Origin: Intestinibacter sp964449895
GTDB taxonomy: Bacteria; Bacillota; Clostridia; Peptostreptococcales; Peptostreptococcaceae
Direction of reading: 5' to 3'
Assembly (NCBI GenBank): GCA_964449895.1
Contig: CAYVBY010000002.1
Span: forward strand, 124,001-188,000
DNA: 64,000 bases
Below are positions 52,856 to 61,333 of this stretch, in pieces. A model generated the notes under the pieces. The model was given only the letters and a program-made list of their open reading frames with translations, was not told the origin of the DNA and searched no databases. The position numbers were made by a program, and so were the translations under genes. Position 1 is the stretch's first letter; each line of letters starts with the position of its first letter.

Positions 52856-53626
52856 TTAAAATTCAATTTCTTCTAAATTAATTTTTTTAAGTGAATTCAT
52901 TTTATTAAAGTCTGTCATATTTATATGAATTGGAGTAATAGATACATATCCATTTTCAACAGCAAAGATATCACTATTTTCATCTTGACAAATATCGACT
53001 AAATCTCCACACATCCATACATATCTCTGCCCTCTGGCATTTTCTCTACTATCCATTACATTTGTATATTCTCTTTTACCTAATTTTGTTATTTTTACAC
53101 CTTTTTTATCTCCCACAGGAAAATTTATATTTAATATACTATCATCTAGTTTTTCTAAATAATCTTTTAATTTTTCAATTAAAACTACCATATATTTAGA
53201 GGCTTCTCTAAACTCTTCCTTTGAAACTTTATGAGAATCACAAGATATGGCAATAGATGGTTTATGACATATTAGTCCTTCTATAGCTGCCGAAACTGTC
53301 CCTGAATAAATAACATCATCTCCTAAATTAGGACCATTATTTATTCCACTTAATACTAAATCTATGTCTACATCATTTAAAATAGCTTCTATTCCTATTT
53401 TTACACAATCTGCCGGTGTTCCTGATGTAGAATATGCTTTGACATTTTCGCATATATATTCTTCATTTATTAAAACTGGCTTATGAAGTGTAATTGCATG
53501 ACTACTAGCACTCCTTGGACTATCTGGAGCAACTACATATACATTTGCAATTTTTGATACTTCTTCTGCTAAAATTTTTATTCCCTCTGAATTTATTCCA
53601 TCGTCATTTGATATAAGTATATTCAT
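52856..53626 (-). CDS. surE: 5'/3'-nucleotidase SurE
   Basis: 256 residues. The start MNILISNDDGINSEGIKILA contains the metal-binding DD of SurE. VVAPDSPRSASSHAITLHKP and LVLSGINNGPNLGDDVIYSGT are the other signature segments. It removes phosphate from nucleoside monophosphates in the cytoplasm. AAGGAG lies before this ATG; an in-frame codon 11 positions upstream lacks a site. Confidence 0.95.
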   Translation of the reverse strand: MNILISNDDGINSEGIKILAEEVSKIANVYVVAPDSPRSASSHAITLHKPVLINEEYICENVKAYSTSGTPADCVKIGIEAILNDVDIDLVLSGINNGPNLGDDVIYSGTVSAAIEGLICHKPSIAISCDSHKVSKEEFREASKYMVVLIEKLKDYLEKLDDSILNINFPVGDKKGVKITKLGKREYTNVMDSRENARGQRYVWMCGDLVDICQDENSDIFAVENGYVSITPIHINMTDFNKMNSLKKINLEEIEF

Positions 53627-53711
53627 TTTTATCTCCTTATTGGTTATTAATTCTATCAAGAATCATTTTTATCATATCTACTTAACAAAACCTATTTTAT
53701 ATAGTTATCCA

Positions 53712-54635
53712 TTAATATTTACAACTTGAATAAGTAAATTTTACTGTTTTTTTATCTGCGTCTAGATAACACATAGCTCCTAGTGGAATCGTTCCTACAA
53801 ACTCACAGTGACCACTTTGTAAATTATATATAGTAGGCTTTTTGTATCTTTCTGCAATATCTTTTAATACTTCTTCAACTGTCCAATCATCATCTCTAGC
53901 TTTTTTACACTGGTTAAAGTCTCCAAATATAATACCTTTACAGTCTTTAAATTTTCCAGCCATATCTAAATGATTGAGCATTCTATCTACATTATATACA
54001 TATTCACAAGTTTCTTCTATAAATAAAATTTTATCCTTTGTATCTATCTCATACTGAGTTCCAAGTGATGTGATTATAAGGCTCAAATTTCCTCCCACTA
54101 TATCTCCTTCGCACTTGCCTCCCCAAAAACTAAGTATTTCTTCACCTTCAGGGTTTTCAAATTCTATATCTTTATAAGTAGTCAAATTATCTATCATAGA
54201 TCTTTCAGTATAATCATTCATAGTTGCAAATTTATTTAAAACTGGTCCGTGATAAGTTACTAACTGGCAAATTTGGTTAATAGCTATGTGAAGAATAGTT
54301 ATATCAGATAATCCCATAAATATTTTAGGATTTTCCTTTATTTTGTCAAAATCAATCAAATCAAGTATTCTACCTGCACCATATCCGCCCCTCAAGCAAA
54401 TTATTGCATCTATGTTATCATCTTCAAAAGCATCTTGCAAATCCCTTGCTCTAAATTCATCCTCTCCACATAAATAGCCTCTATATCTTAAATTACAGCT
54501 TTCATAAATTTTAACCCTATATCCTTTATCTATCAATATTTTTTTCAAATCCTCTAGAGAATTTTCCCTCAAAGGACCAGATGGAGCCACAACCGCTATA
54601 GCATCTCCCTTTTTCAATCTTTTTGGTACTATCAT
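53712..54635 (-). CDS. Peptidase S66 LD-carboxypeptidase (LdcA/MccF-like)
   Basis: 307 residues. The N-terminal IAVVAPSGPL and LRGGYGAGRILDLIDFD, then the nucleophile in FMGLSDITILH near residue 110, are typical of S66 enzymes. The Glu in LFIEETCEYVYNVDRML and the His in LQSGHCEFVGTIPLGA complete the Ser-Glu-His triad. Members trim D-Ala from murein tetrapeptides or, as MccF, cleave microcin C. Without a microcin locus a peptidoglycan recycling role is more likely. Confidence 0.92.
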   Translation of the reverse strand: MIVPKRLKKGDAIAVVAPSGPLRENSLEDLKKILIDKGYRVKIYESCNLRYRGYLCGEDEFRARDLQDAFEDDNIDAIICLRGGYGAGRILDLIDFDKIKENPKIFMGLSDITILHIAINQICQLVTYHGPVLNKFATMNDYTERSMIDNLTTYKDIEFENPEGEEILSFWGGKCEGDIVGGNLSLIITSLGTQYEIDTKDKILFIEETCEYVYNVDRMLNHLDMAGKFKDCKGIIFGDFNQCKKARDDDWTVEEVLKDIAERYKKPTIYNLQSGHCEFVGTIPLGAMCYLDADKKTVKFTYSSCKY

Positions 54636-54703
54636 AAAACTCTCCCATTTTTAATTTTATTTTTACACCACATTTGAAATAAAATTTTCATAACTATCTA
54701 TTT

Positions 54704-54958
54704 TCACACTACACATATATATCCCTACTAAAAGCACTTAAACACTGTTATACAATTTTGTGATTCGTAAAAGCACTTAAACACTGTTATATAATTTTGT
54801 GATTCGTAAAAACACTTAAGTATTGTTGTATAATTTTATGATCCGTAAAATTATACAACAATAGATTATTCATCTTAACAATACTATATAAAATTCTATT
54901 CTATATCACAAAATAGTATAACAAAACTCCAATTGGCAAATATAATAATATATATTCC
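54704..54958. mobile_element. MITE-like non-autonomous relative of the IS1595-like element
   Basis: There is no coding capacity. The left end contains TGTTATACAATTTTGTGAT, preceded by ACACATATATATCCC. The right end carries the inverted form (CACAAAATAGTATAACAAAA near 54905). Both match the ends of the IS1595-like element at 58935-60722 by eye. Three 39-base direct repeats lie inside. Boundaries are approximate. Confidence 0.55.
54730..54846 (+). repeat. Three tandem 39-bp repeats
   Basis: Units at 54730-54768, 54769-54807 and 54808-54846. The first two differ by one base; the third is more diverged. Each contains the element's end core GTTATACAATTTTGTGAT or a close variant. Spacing is direct, with no unique spacer, so it is not a CRISPR array. 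Confidence 0.85.
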
Positions 54959-54969
54959 CTTATAAGTAA

Positions 54970-55020
54970 AAAAGGCCATCACAGAATAATTTTTTATTAT
55001 TCTCGTGATAACCTCTTTTA
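54970..55020 (-). terminator. Terminator of the alpha/beta hydrolase gene
   Basis: AAAAGG.CATCAC pairs with GTGATaACCTCTTTT, with an inner GAATAAT/ATTATTC stem. It lies just after the stop codon. Confidence 0.7.
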
Positions 55021-55043
55021 TGTCTAGAAATTATAGATTAAAA

Positions 55044-55895
55044 TTAATTATTTATTATTTTGTCTAAATATTCTGTAATTTTTTGAGTTGCCCATACTCT
55101 TTTGTTAGAATATGAGTGGTCTGTTCTTGTTATAATTTCTGTAAAATTACCTTTATTATATTTTTTAATTTCACTAGATAATATATCGTGGTGAAGGTAT
55201 TTTTTGCTTACTGAATCTGTTTCTGATGCAATTATAAGAATTTTTTTATTTGATAAAGCTTCTGCTTTGTCAGGAAGATTCCATTTATCCCCATTATCTA
55301 AACATTCCTGCATTAAAATTTCTGCATTTGTATTATTTAATGGTTTTGTACAAGTTTTATACATTTCAAAAGCTTCTTTTTTTTCTTCTTTATCAATATG
55401 ACTTACTTTTCCAACAAGACCAAAATCATAAGGCCCAATTGCTATAGCTGCTTTAATTCTCTCATCAACACAGCATGTTAAAGTCATAAATCCACCCATA
55501 CTATGACCTATTAAAAATAGGTTGTTTGTGTCTATATTAAATGATTCAACTACATCTTCTCTTGTTACATAATCTATTGCAGCTTTTACATCTTCCATAC
55601 AATTAGCAAATGAAAAAGTTCCGCAAACGCCCCAACTACCTCTATAGTGAATTCTCAAAACATTCATTCCACATCTTCTAAGAGCTTGGGCTATGTCTAT
55701 AGGGTCATCATAACCTGGAAATCCATGCAACAATATAGCTGTTGGATGAGGACCTTTGCCTTGAGGCATATACATAATACTTAATAAATCACTTCCATGA
55801 CTATTTAAGTCAACACACGTTGTATCTGCACAAAATTCATTTTCAATATCAACTACTTCTTCAATTTCCTTTGTAACATAAGCTTTATCAAACAT
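55044..55895 (-). CDS. Alpha/beta-hydrolase (esterase/dienelactone-hydrolase type)
   Basis: 283 residues. AILLHGFPGYDD forms the oxyanion region near residue 54. The nucleophile elbow is LIGHSMGGFMTL (Ser near 133). The acid is probably the Asp in IIASETDSVSKKYLHHD near 240, and RTDHSYSNKR supplies the His near the C-terminus. No signal peptide. It probably cleaves an ester or small amide; the substrate is unknown. AAGGAGG supports the start. Confidence 0.85.
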   Translation of the reverse strand: MFDKAYVTKEIEEVVDIENEFCADTTCVDLNSHGSDLLSIMYMPQGKGPHPTAILLHGFPGYDDPIDIAQALRRCGMNVLRIHYRGSWGVCGTFSFANCMEDVKAAIDYVTREDVVESFNIDTNNLFLIGHSMGGFMTLTCCVDERIKAAIAIGPYDFGLVGKVSHIDKEEKKEAFEMYKTCTKPLNNTNAEILMQECLDNGDKWNLPDKAEALSNKKILIIASETDSVSKKYLHHDILSSEIKKYNKGNFTEIITRTDHSYSNKRVWATQKITEYLDKIINN

Positions 55896-56030
55896 ATTAT
55901 CCTCCTTATATTCTCTAGATTAACCTGCTATATATTATATAAATTAATCGATTATATACTACATAATGTATTCTTTAAACTACATCATACATATATTATA
56001 TAGAAATTAACTGATTATATATTTTCTAGG

Positions 56031-56678
56031 CTAACCTACTATATCTAAAAGATCATCTGCATGCTCTATTATATAAGTAGCACCTGCGTCTTTTAATTCA
56101 TTATAATCTCCATATCCATATAAAACGCCTACTGAATCTATATTTAATTTTTTAGCACCAATTATGTCATATTGTCTATCTCCAACCATAAGTGCATTTT
56201 CATCAGCCTTTTTATTTATATTTTCTAAGGAAAATTTAATTACTTCTACCTTTTCAGTTCTAGTTTCATCTAAATTGCTACCACCTATAAAATCAAAGTA
56301 TTTATCTAAATTAAAGTGCTCCAAAATCTGTTGGCAAAATACCATAGGTTTTGAAGATGCAAGTATTATAGTTTTTCCTCTTGTTTTTAATTCTTTTAAG
56401 GTATTTTCAACACCTTCATATACTATATTTTCAAACATACCGCCTGATGTATAGTATTCTCTGTATTTTTCTATTGCAAGTTTTATTTTTTCTTCATCAT
56501 CACCTAAATACTCTCTAAAAGTAATACTAAGTGATGGTCCTATATGTCTTTTTAAAGATTCCCTTTCCTTTTCTATTCCAAAAAAGTTAAGAGAATATTT
56601 TATTGAATTAGTTATTCCAAGTTCAGACTCCGTAATAGTTCCATCTAAATCAAATATTATTGTATTATATTGTTTCAT
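56031..56678 (-). CDS. HAD-family phosphatase (phosphoglycolate phosphatase-like)
   Basis: 215 residues. Motif I is IIFDLDGTITES with the nucleophile Asp, motif II is ILASSKPM, and motif IV is MVGDRQYDIIGAKKL. The four-helix cap domain lies at about 18-80. This is the Gph/PpaX subclass that hydrolyses small phosphate esters. GAGGAGA precedes the ATG. A leftward MerR-type promoter at 57038-57068 may also read into it. Confidence 0.88.
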   Translation of the reverse strand: MKQYNTIIFDLDGTITESELGITNSIKYSLNFFGIEKERESLKRHIGPSLSITFREYLGDDEEKIKLAIEKYREYYTSGGMFENIVYEGVENTLKELKTRGKTIILASSKPMVFCQQILEHFNLDKYFDFIGGSNLDETRTEKVEVIKFSLENINKKADENALMVGDRQYDIIGAKKLNIDSVGVLYGYGDYNELKDAGATYIIEHADDLLDIVG

Positions 56679-56834
56679 AATCTCTCCTCATTTTGTAATC
56701 TTCTATGTTAATTATTATATTATATTTTTCTATAAAATAATATATATCTTTTTATACAAAATACAGTATATCAAGCTATTTAATATCTATTTTTTAAATA
56801 TTAATATTAAAAGATTTGCAAAATCGCACCTAAA

Positions 56835-56939
56835 TCAAACTATTATATCTATTTTTATATAAAAATTATATTTCTTTTTTAACGCAATAAAGGTTGTATC
56901 ATCTCTGATACAACCTTTTCCCGAACACGACATATTCAT
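56835..56939 (-). CDS. Possible 34-aa small protein with CxxxxC
   Basis: Read directly from the sequence: it opens MNMSCSGKGCIRDDTTFIAL and ends in a hydrophobic KIDIIV. A weak GGGG site lies just before the ATG. It would be the first frame on the transcript from the leftward MerR-type promoter near 57045. A 13-bp perfect hairpin (56889-56918, half-site AAAGGTTGTATCA) lies inside it, so the segment may instead be only a terminator-like leader. Not matched to any known family. Confidence 0.3.
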   Translation of the reverse strand: MNMSCSGKGCIRDDTTFIALKKKYNFYIKIDIIV

Positions 56940-57005
56940 TTTCCCCAAAACGAATTTAAACAATAACTTTCAAATATTAAAAAAAAATAAAATTATCAAC
57001 CTAAG

Positions 57006-57068
57006 TTGACTAAAAAATATATATTATTTATACTTATATAATAAACTATGGAGTAACTCCATAGTCAA
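57006..57068. promoter_or_regulatory. Overlapping divergent promoters with MerR-type palindrome
   Basis: Rightward: TTGACT (57006-57011), 17-base spacer, TATACT (57029-57034), leading to merR at 57131. Leftward: TTGACT (57063-57068), 19-base spacer, TATTAT (57038-57043). A 21-base perfect palindrome with half-site ACTATGGAGT (57045-57065) is centred on the eighth base of the leftward spacer. The two promoters overlap, so they should compete. Confidence 0.7.
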
Positions 57069-57130
57069 GATTTTTTTAACTTATTAATATATTTAAAATT
57101 ATATATGAAATACATTTAGGAGATTTATAA

Positions 57131-58033
57131 ATGAAAAACTTAACTTTTAATATTAGTGAAACCTCACATATAACAGGACTTTCAATAGATACACTTAGAT
57201 ATTACGATAAAATCGATCTAATTAAATCTAAAAAAAATCCTGACAATCATTACAGATACTACACTATGGGAGATATATCTATAATAAATCATATAAAAAA
57301 TCTACGTGATTTAGACTTATCTATAAATGATATAAAATTATTACTCCACTCAAACACAGAGGTTCAACAGAGTATTTTAAAAAATCATCATCAAGTACTA
57401 TTAGATAAATTAGCTTCCATAAAAAAAATAGAACAAATTTTTAAAGATAGCCTAGAAGAGGTAAACTCAACTAACCTTCTTATAAATGTACCCTTAATAA
57501 AATATCATCCCGAAAGATATTTTAAAAAACTAAAAAATACTACTAAATCAAATAAATGTTCTATTTCTAAAAAAAGTTTGATAAATAATTCAAATAATTT
57601 TCATGAAATCATAGATAAATTTGTATTTCCATTTGAAGATGCAAATTTTGATAGCAAATGTCTATTTGATTTTTTTGACTTTGGAAAAATATGTGAAAAT
57701 CAACAATATTATACTGAAATGAGTGAAGAGGATATAACAAGATATAATTATGAAAACGAACTTATTAATAAAAATAATAATATCCATTGTAACTCAAATG
57801 AATCTGATTTTATTCGTATACCTAAGTCTTATTATATAGAAACTATTACCCAACTATCTAAAAATACATTTGATGAATACTTCCAAAACTTAATAGAATG
57901 GATAAATTTTAAAAATTTAGAACCTATTTATCCAGGCTTTATAAAATATTTAGACACTTCTCTTTATTTTATAGAAGAAGGAGAATGTTTGATAAAATTT
58001 GAAATTCCTTTTACACATAAAAAATATGATTAA
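57131..58033 (+). CDS. MerR-family regulator, unknown effector
   Basis: 300 residues. The DNA-binding domain reads NISETSHITGLSIDTLRYYD with KNPDNHYRYYTMGD as the wing, then a coiled-coil helix to about 120. The large C-terminal part (about 120-300) is poor in Cys and His and rich in Asn, Lys and aromatic residues, and is not matched to a known effector fold. The adjacent palindrome in a 19-base spacer points to leftward activation of an unknown target, plus possible self-control. AGGAG supports the start. Confidence 0.85.
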   Translation: MKNLTFNISETSHITGLSIDTLRYYDKIDLIKSKKNPDNHYRYYTMGDISIINHIKNLRDLDLSINDIKLLLHSNTEVQQSILKNHHQVLLDKLASIKKIEQIFKDSLEEVNSTNLLINVPLIKYHPERYFKKLKNTTKSNKCSISKKSLINNSNNFHEIIDKFVFPFEDANFDSKCLFDFFDFGKICENQQYYTEMSEEDITRYNYENELINKNNNIHCNSNESDFIRIPKSYYIETITQLSKNTFDEYFQNLIEWINFKNLEPIYPGFIKYLDTSLYFIEEGECLIKFEIPFTHKKYD

Positions 58034-58062
58034 GATGCCACTTACCATGGCATCTTTTTTTT
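58033..58062 (+). terminator. Terminator of the third merR
   Basis: AGATGCCA pairs with TGGCATCT, followed by a run of eight T's. It begins at the stop codon. Confidence 0.9.
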
Positions 58063-58474
58063 GTAAAAAAAAATAGTAACCATGGGGGACGGTTACTATA
58101 AAATGCTTAATTATTAAGCTTTAATCGTTATTGTTTTCATTCTAATTTGGGAAAATAGAATATGAATTAAGTTTACAAATTTTATAGAATAGTTATGTCA
58201 GAAACTTACCAATCATCTGACACTATTTGTCTTTCAAACATAAATTTTCATAACTTAATTTTACTTTATTTATATTACATCATGTATACAGTATTGTCAA
58301 TACACTTTTTTAAAAAAATTTTATATTTTTTTTATATATTTTTTATTAATTTATATTTGCTATATATTTATTCTATCACTTTACTTTTTTTTAAACTAAA
58401 ATAGCTAGACTTAATAAAAGTCTCTATGATATCATAGAAGTCTAATAATTACGTAATTTTGAGGAGGAAATTAA
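58063..58474 (+). promoter_or_regulatory. Gap upstream of yjdM, with palindromes
   Basis: There is no gene in about 400 A/T-rich bases. An AGTAACC/GGTTACT hairpin with a G-rich loop lies at about 58075-58098, followed by GCTTAAT-t-ATTAAGC. Nearer the gene, AGACTT and AAGTCT pair at 58408-58423. The 16-base palindrome TCTATGATATCATAGA (58423-58438) sits about 37 bases before the yjdM start and could be an operator. Confidence 0.5.
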
Positions 58475-58816
58475 ATGGAAAATTTACCAAATTGCCCAAA
58501 ATGCAATTCTGAATACACTTATGAAGACGGTTCTCTTTTAGTATGTCCTGAATGTGCTTACGAATGGTCTTTAAATACTGAAGCTGAAGAAGAAAATGTA
58601 ATAAAAGATGTAAACGGAAATATATTAAACGATGGTGATTCTGTAACTGTTGTAAAAGATCTTAAAGTTAAGGGAAGTTCTTCATCTATAAAAATAGGAA
58701 CTAAAGTTAAAAATATAAGATTAATACATGACCCATCTGATGGACATGATATAGAATGCAAAATAGACGGCTTTGGTGCTATGAAACTAAAATCTTCAGT
58801 AGTAAAAAAAGCATAA
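58475..58816 (+). CDS. yjdM: YjdM/PhnA-family zinc-ribbon protein
   Basis: 113 residues. The N-terminal zinc ribbon has NCPKCNSEYTYEDG and LVCPECAYEW (CxxC pairs at about 7-10 and 27-30). The C-terminal part is the PhnA beta domain: DVNGNILNDGDSVTVVKDLK, then SSIKIGTKVKNIRLI and DGFGAMKLKSSVVKKA. Once named for alkylphosphonate uptake, the family has no proven role. GAGGAGG supports the start. Single-gene unit. Confidence 0.93.
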   Translation: MENLPNCPKCNSEYTYEDGSLLVCPECAYEWSLNTEAEEENVIKDVNGNILNDGDSVTVVKDLKVKGSSSSIKIGTKVKNIRLIHDPSDGHDIECKIDGFGAMKLKSSVVKKA

Positions 58817-58863
58817 ATTAAATAAATTTTCTAATCGATTAGAAATATTTATATAATAGTAGC

Positions 58864-58892
58864 AGTGTCCTAAAAAGGGCACTCTTTTTTAT
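58864..58892 (+). terminator. Terminator of yjdM
   Basis: AGTGTCCT pairs with AGGGCACT (one G-U pair), followed by CTTTTTT. Confidence 0.85.
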
Positions 58893-58993
58893 AACACTCT
58901 TTATAAAATATATTATGCGAATTCTATACGCATAACACATACTCTCCTAAGTAACTTTTTGACTGTTATACAATTTTGTGATAAATCATATGT

Positions 58994-59093
58994 NNNNNNN
59001 NNNNNNNNNNNNNNNNNNNNNNNNNNNNNNNNNNNNNNNNNNNNNNNNNNNNNNNNNNNNNNNNNNNNNNNNNNNNNNNNNNNNNNNNNNNNN
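58994..59093. other. Run of exactly 100 N (assembly gap)
   Basis: The gap is flanked by GATAAATCATATGT on the left and TCATATGTGATAAATCATA on the right, so the two edges repeat each other. The assembly probably broke in a tandem repeat. The true length is unknown, since 100 N is a conventional filler. Confidence 0.95.
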
Positions 59094-59188
59094 TCATATG
59101 TGATAAATCATAGTAAAAAACATCGCTGAAATTTAATCATTCACAAATTTAACAAATTTATTATTCATGTAATATATAATTAATTATT

Positions 59189-60295
59189 CTATACCAAATC
59201 GCCAACTCTATTTTTAATATTATATTTATTTATTTTTAAATTTTCATAAACTACTCTAAAAAATAAGTCACTAGTCATATCATAATCAGATTTATCCAAG
59301 TTCACATATAAAAATTTAAACCATGCTAAATAATTATTTAGATACTTACTAGCTACCCCCTTAAATCGCTTCATCCAACTATCAAAAGATCTAAAATAAT
59401 TATCCACAGTATTTAAATTATAATTAGAATCTAATCTATAGCTAAATCTTTGTACTTTTATATATTTTATATTTTTCATTGAGTCTGATAATCGTAAATT
59501 TGGAAAAGATTTATTTCTAGGTACGCAAAATACTACATTATCCTTTAATTTATTATGAAAAAATTTACTAAAACATTCTAAATTCGGTCTCTCCTTAGAT
59601 ATAACTCTTGAAAGTATATGACCTTTTCTATCAATTGCAGTCTGAATACATATTTTACCATTATAATTATTTTTATATAATTTACTGCCAATGCTTTGAT
59701 TATTATTTTCTGTAAAATTATAATCATTTATAGATAAATTTTTTTGATCATTATTTTTTTGACCCTTAAAATATTCAGGCAAAAGATAATGGTCTATTTC
59801 AACAATTCCAGTTAGAGTTTCCTGCGAAAGGGCTAAGTTTAACACATTTAAAATTCTATGTCTCATATAAAATGATGTAGGAACACTTACAGAAACTATA
59901 CTTGCACACTGTCTTATAGATTTTCCAAGAATCATAAGTTCACAATATTTAAACCATTTTTCTAAACTAAGCTTTGTATTAGAAAGTGGAGAATTCGTAG
60001 TTTCATCAAATGTAGTCCTACAATTTTTGCAAATATATCTTTGTTTATTGTTAGTTATTCCATTTTTATTTAAGGCTGCAGAAGCACATTTTGGGCATTT
60101 TAAATCAACTTTAGGTCTATTTTCTAAAATAAATAATTCATCAGTTAATAAATTATCTTCCTTAACTAAAGAGTTATATTTTTTATTAGACTTTATTAAC
60201 TGTTTTATTTTTCTTTTAACAATATCTGTAATTTTTTGTAATTGTTGATTATTTAGCTTTCCAAAAATAGATTTAAAATCCTTGCAATTATTCAA
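59189..60295 (-). CDS. IS1595-family transposase, probably inactive
   Basis: 368 residues. A zinc ribbon (CPKCAS at 67-72; CKNCRTTF at 89-96) precedes a helix-turn-helix (FKYCELMILGKSIRQCASIV). An ISXO2-like DDE domain follows (GIVEIDHYLLPEYFKG from 163), ending in RFKGVASKYLNNYLAWFKF, typical of the family. The first Asp (168) is kept but the usual following Glu is His. Where a DG pair is expected, the text reads FCVPRNKSF (256-264), and the NTxE segment reads NTVD. Catalysis is therefore doubtful though the frame is intact. Confidence 0.8.
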   Translation of the reverse strand: MNNCKDFKSIFGKLNNQQLQKITDIVKRKIKQLIKSNKKYNSLVKEDNLLTDELFILENRPKVDLKCPKCASAALNKNGITNNKQRYICKNCRTTFDETTNSPLSNTKLSLEKWFKYCELMILGKSIRQCASIVSVSVPTSFYMRHRILNVLNLALSQETLTGIVEIDHYLLPEYFKGQKNNDQKNLSINDYNFTENNNQSIGSKLYKNNYNGKICIQTAIDRKGHILSRVISKERPNLECFSKFFHNKLKDNVVFCVPRNKSFPNLRLSDSMKNIKYIKVQRFSYRLDSNYNLNTVDNYFRSFDSWMKRFKGVASKYLNNYLAWFKFLYVNLDKSDYDMTSDLFFRVVYENLKINKYNIKNRVGDLV

Positions 60296-60454
60296 ATTAA
60301 CTATCCTCCATGCCTAAAATAACTTTCAAAATTCTTCTATTTGAATTATTACCAGATTTAATAAATTTATACAATTTAATCATAAAATGAGATAAATTTT
60401 TGATTAAGTTATTGCAAAAAATAATTAATAAATTGTTCGTAACAGATTATACGA

Positions 60455-60665
60455 ACTAGTTATTAAATTAAGCAAATTAAGTCACAAAATTATTATACAA
60501 ATCAGTTATTAAATTAGATAATGTGATCAAAATACTCATGTATACGAATTTGATTATCAATTTACACAAATTCATCTTTGAATCAATATATCAATCGGTT
60601 GCTAAATTAAGCAAATTTGTATCAAATTCAGCATATTATTCGATTAGTAAGTTAGGAAACTTTAT
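60455..60665 (+). repeat. Subterminal repeat array of about 47-bp period
   Basis: Motifs of the type TCRGTTAnTAAATTAAGCAAA begin near 60455, 60502, 60595 and 60640, with a worn copy near 60545. The spacing is 45-47 bases. TCACAAAATTATTATACAA near 60482 again resembles the element end. Such arrays may bind transposase. The gap 60296-60820 holds no convincing gene. Confidence 0.65.
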
Positions 60666-60738
60666 CACAAAAATGTATAACAAAGGTTTAGTGCTTACTG
60701 GGGATATATGTATGGTGTATAGAAATTTAATTATTATA

Positions 60739-60768
60739 AAAAAATGGCATCAACGATGCCATTTTTTA
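60739..60768. terminator. Terminator beside the element
   Basis: AAAAAATGGCATC pairs with GATGCCATTTTTT across a 3-base loop. It is bidirectional and closes the VOC-protein gene on the minus strand. Confidence 0.85.
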
Positions 60769-60820
60769 TAAGATAGTTTATTTCTTTATGAAACAATTTT
60801 TAGGTTGTATATCTAATAAG

Positions 60821-61177
60821 TTATTTTGAAAATTCAATAATCATTTCATCTGGATCTTTTACTGTAAAGTGTTTTGGTTTAGGTGCATGTTCAATTATAT
60901 CAGATGGTTTATATCCGAGAGCTAAAGCTTTATCATGAACTGTTTCTAATTCATCTTCAACAGTAAAACTAATTACCATGCCTTTTGTTTGGACTTTTTC
61001 ACTGTCTGGCATTTCAATAAGTTCTAGCATTGTTTCTCCTTCATTATTTGCAAGAAATACGATATTACCATGTGGTAATTCTATTTTTCTTAATTCTTTT
61101 AATCCTGCTAATTCTTTATAAAATTTTAATGAGTCTGATAAATTTCTAACCATAATTGTGATGTAATTTAATTTCAT
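60821..61177 (-). CDS. VOC-family (glyoxalase-like) protein
   Basis: 118 residues forming two beta-alpha-beta-beta-beta units. MKLNYITIMVRNLSDSLKFY opens the first and MVISFTVEDELETVHDKALA the second, ending DPDEMIIEFSK. The Glu near the C-terminus fits a metal ligand, but the usual N-terminal His is not seen, so lactoylglutathione lyase activity is unlikely. AAGGAG lies 12 bases before the ATG. Confidence 0.85.
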   Translation of the reverse strand: MKLNYITIMVRNLSDSLKFYKELAGLKELRKIELPHGNIVFLANNEGETMLELIEMPDSEKVQTKGMVISFTVEDELETVHDKALALGYKPSDIIEHAPKPKHFTVKDPDEMIIEFSK

Positions 61178-61333
61178 AATTTTTCATTTCTCCTTCATAT
61201 TTTTAAATTATCGTGTAAAGTATTTAAAGAATATACACAAGTAAGTTTATTTCTTCGTCAATGTATTATTCAATTATAACTATATATTTGGGTAAAGTTT
61301 GTAATTTTTACCAATCGCCACTTTATCAATGTA

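Larger units (their letters stand above)
58935..60722 (-). mobile_element. IS1595-like element with internal assembly gap
   Basis: A minus-strand transposase gene is framed by related ends. Left: ACACATACTCTCC, then CTGTTATACAATTTTGTGAT (to 58982). Right, in inverse orientation: ACACCATACATATATCCCC and TTTGTTATACATTTTTGTGAT (60722 back to 60663). Inside the right end lies an array of repeats of about 47 bases. The left end is interrupted by 100 N's. No target-site duplication could be fixed, so the limits are approximate. Confidence 0.65.

Noticed and set aside
54730..54846. Three direct 39-bp repeats as a possible CRISPR array
   Set aside because: The units abut with no unique spacers, vary in sequence, contain IS-end sequence, and no cas genes are present.
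58195..58404. 69-codon plus-strand hydrophobic frame before yjdM
   Set aside because: It has no Shine-Dalgarno site, low-complexity A/T-driven composition and no recognisable family.
60523..60771. 82-codon plus-strand frame right of the transposase
   Set aside because: Its apparent protein repeats simply mirror the 47-bp DNA repeats. It has no ribosome site and runs into a terminator stem.
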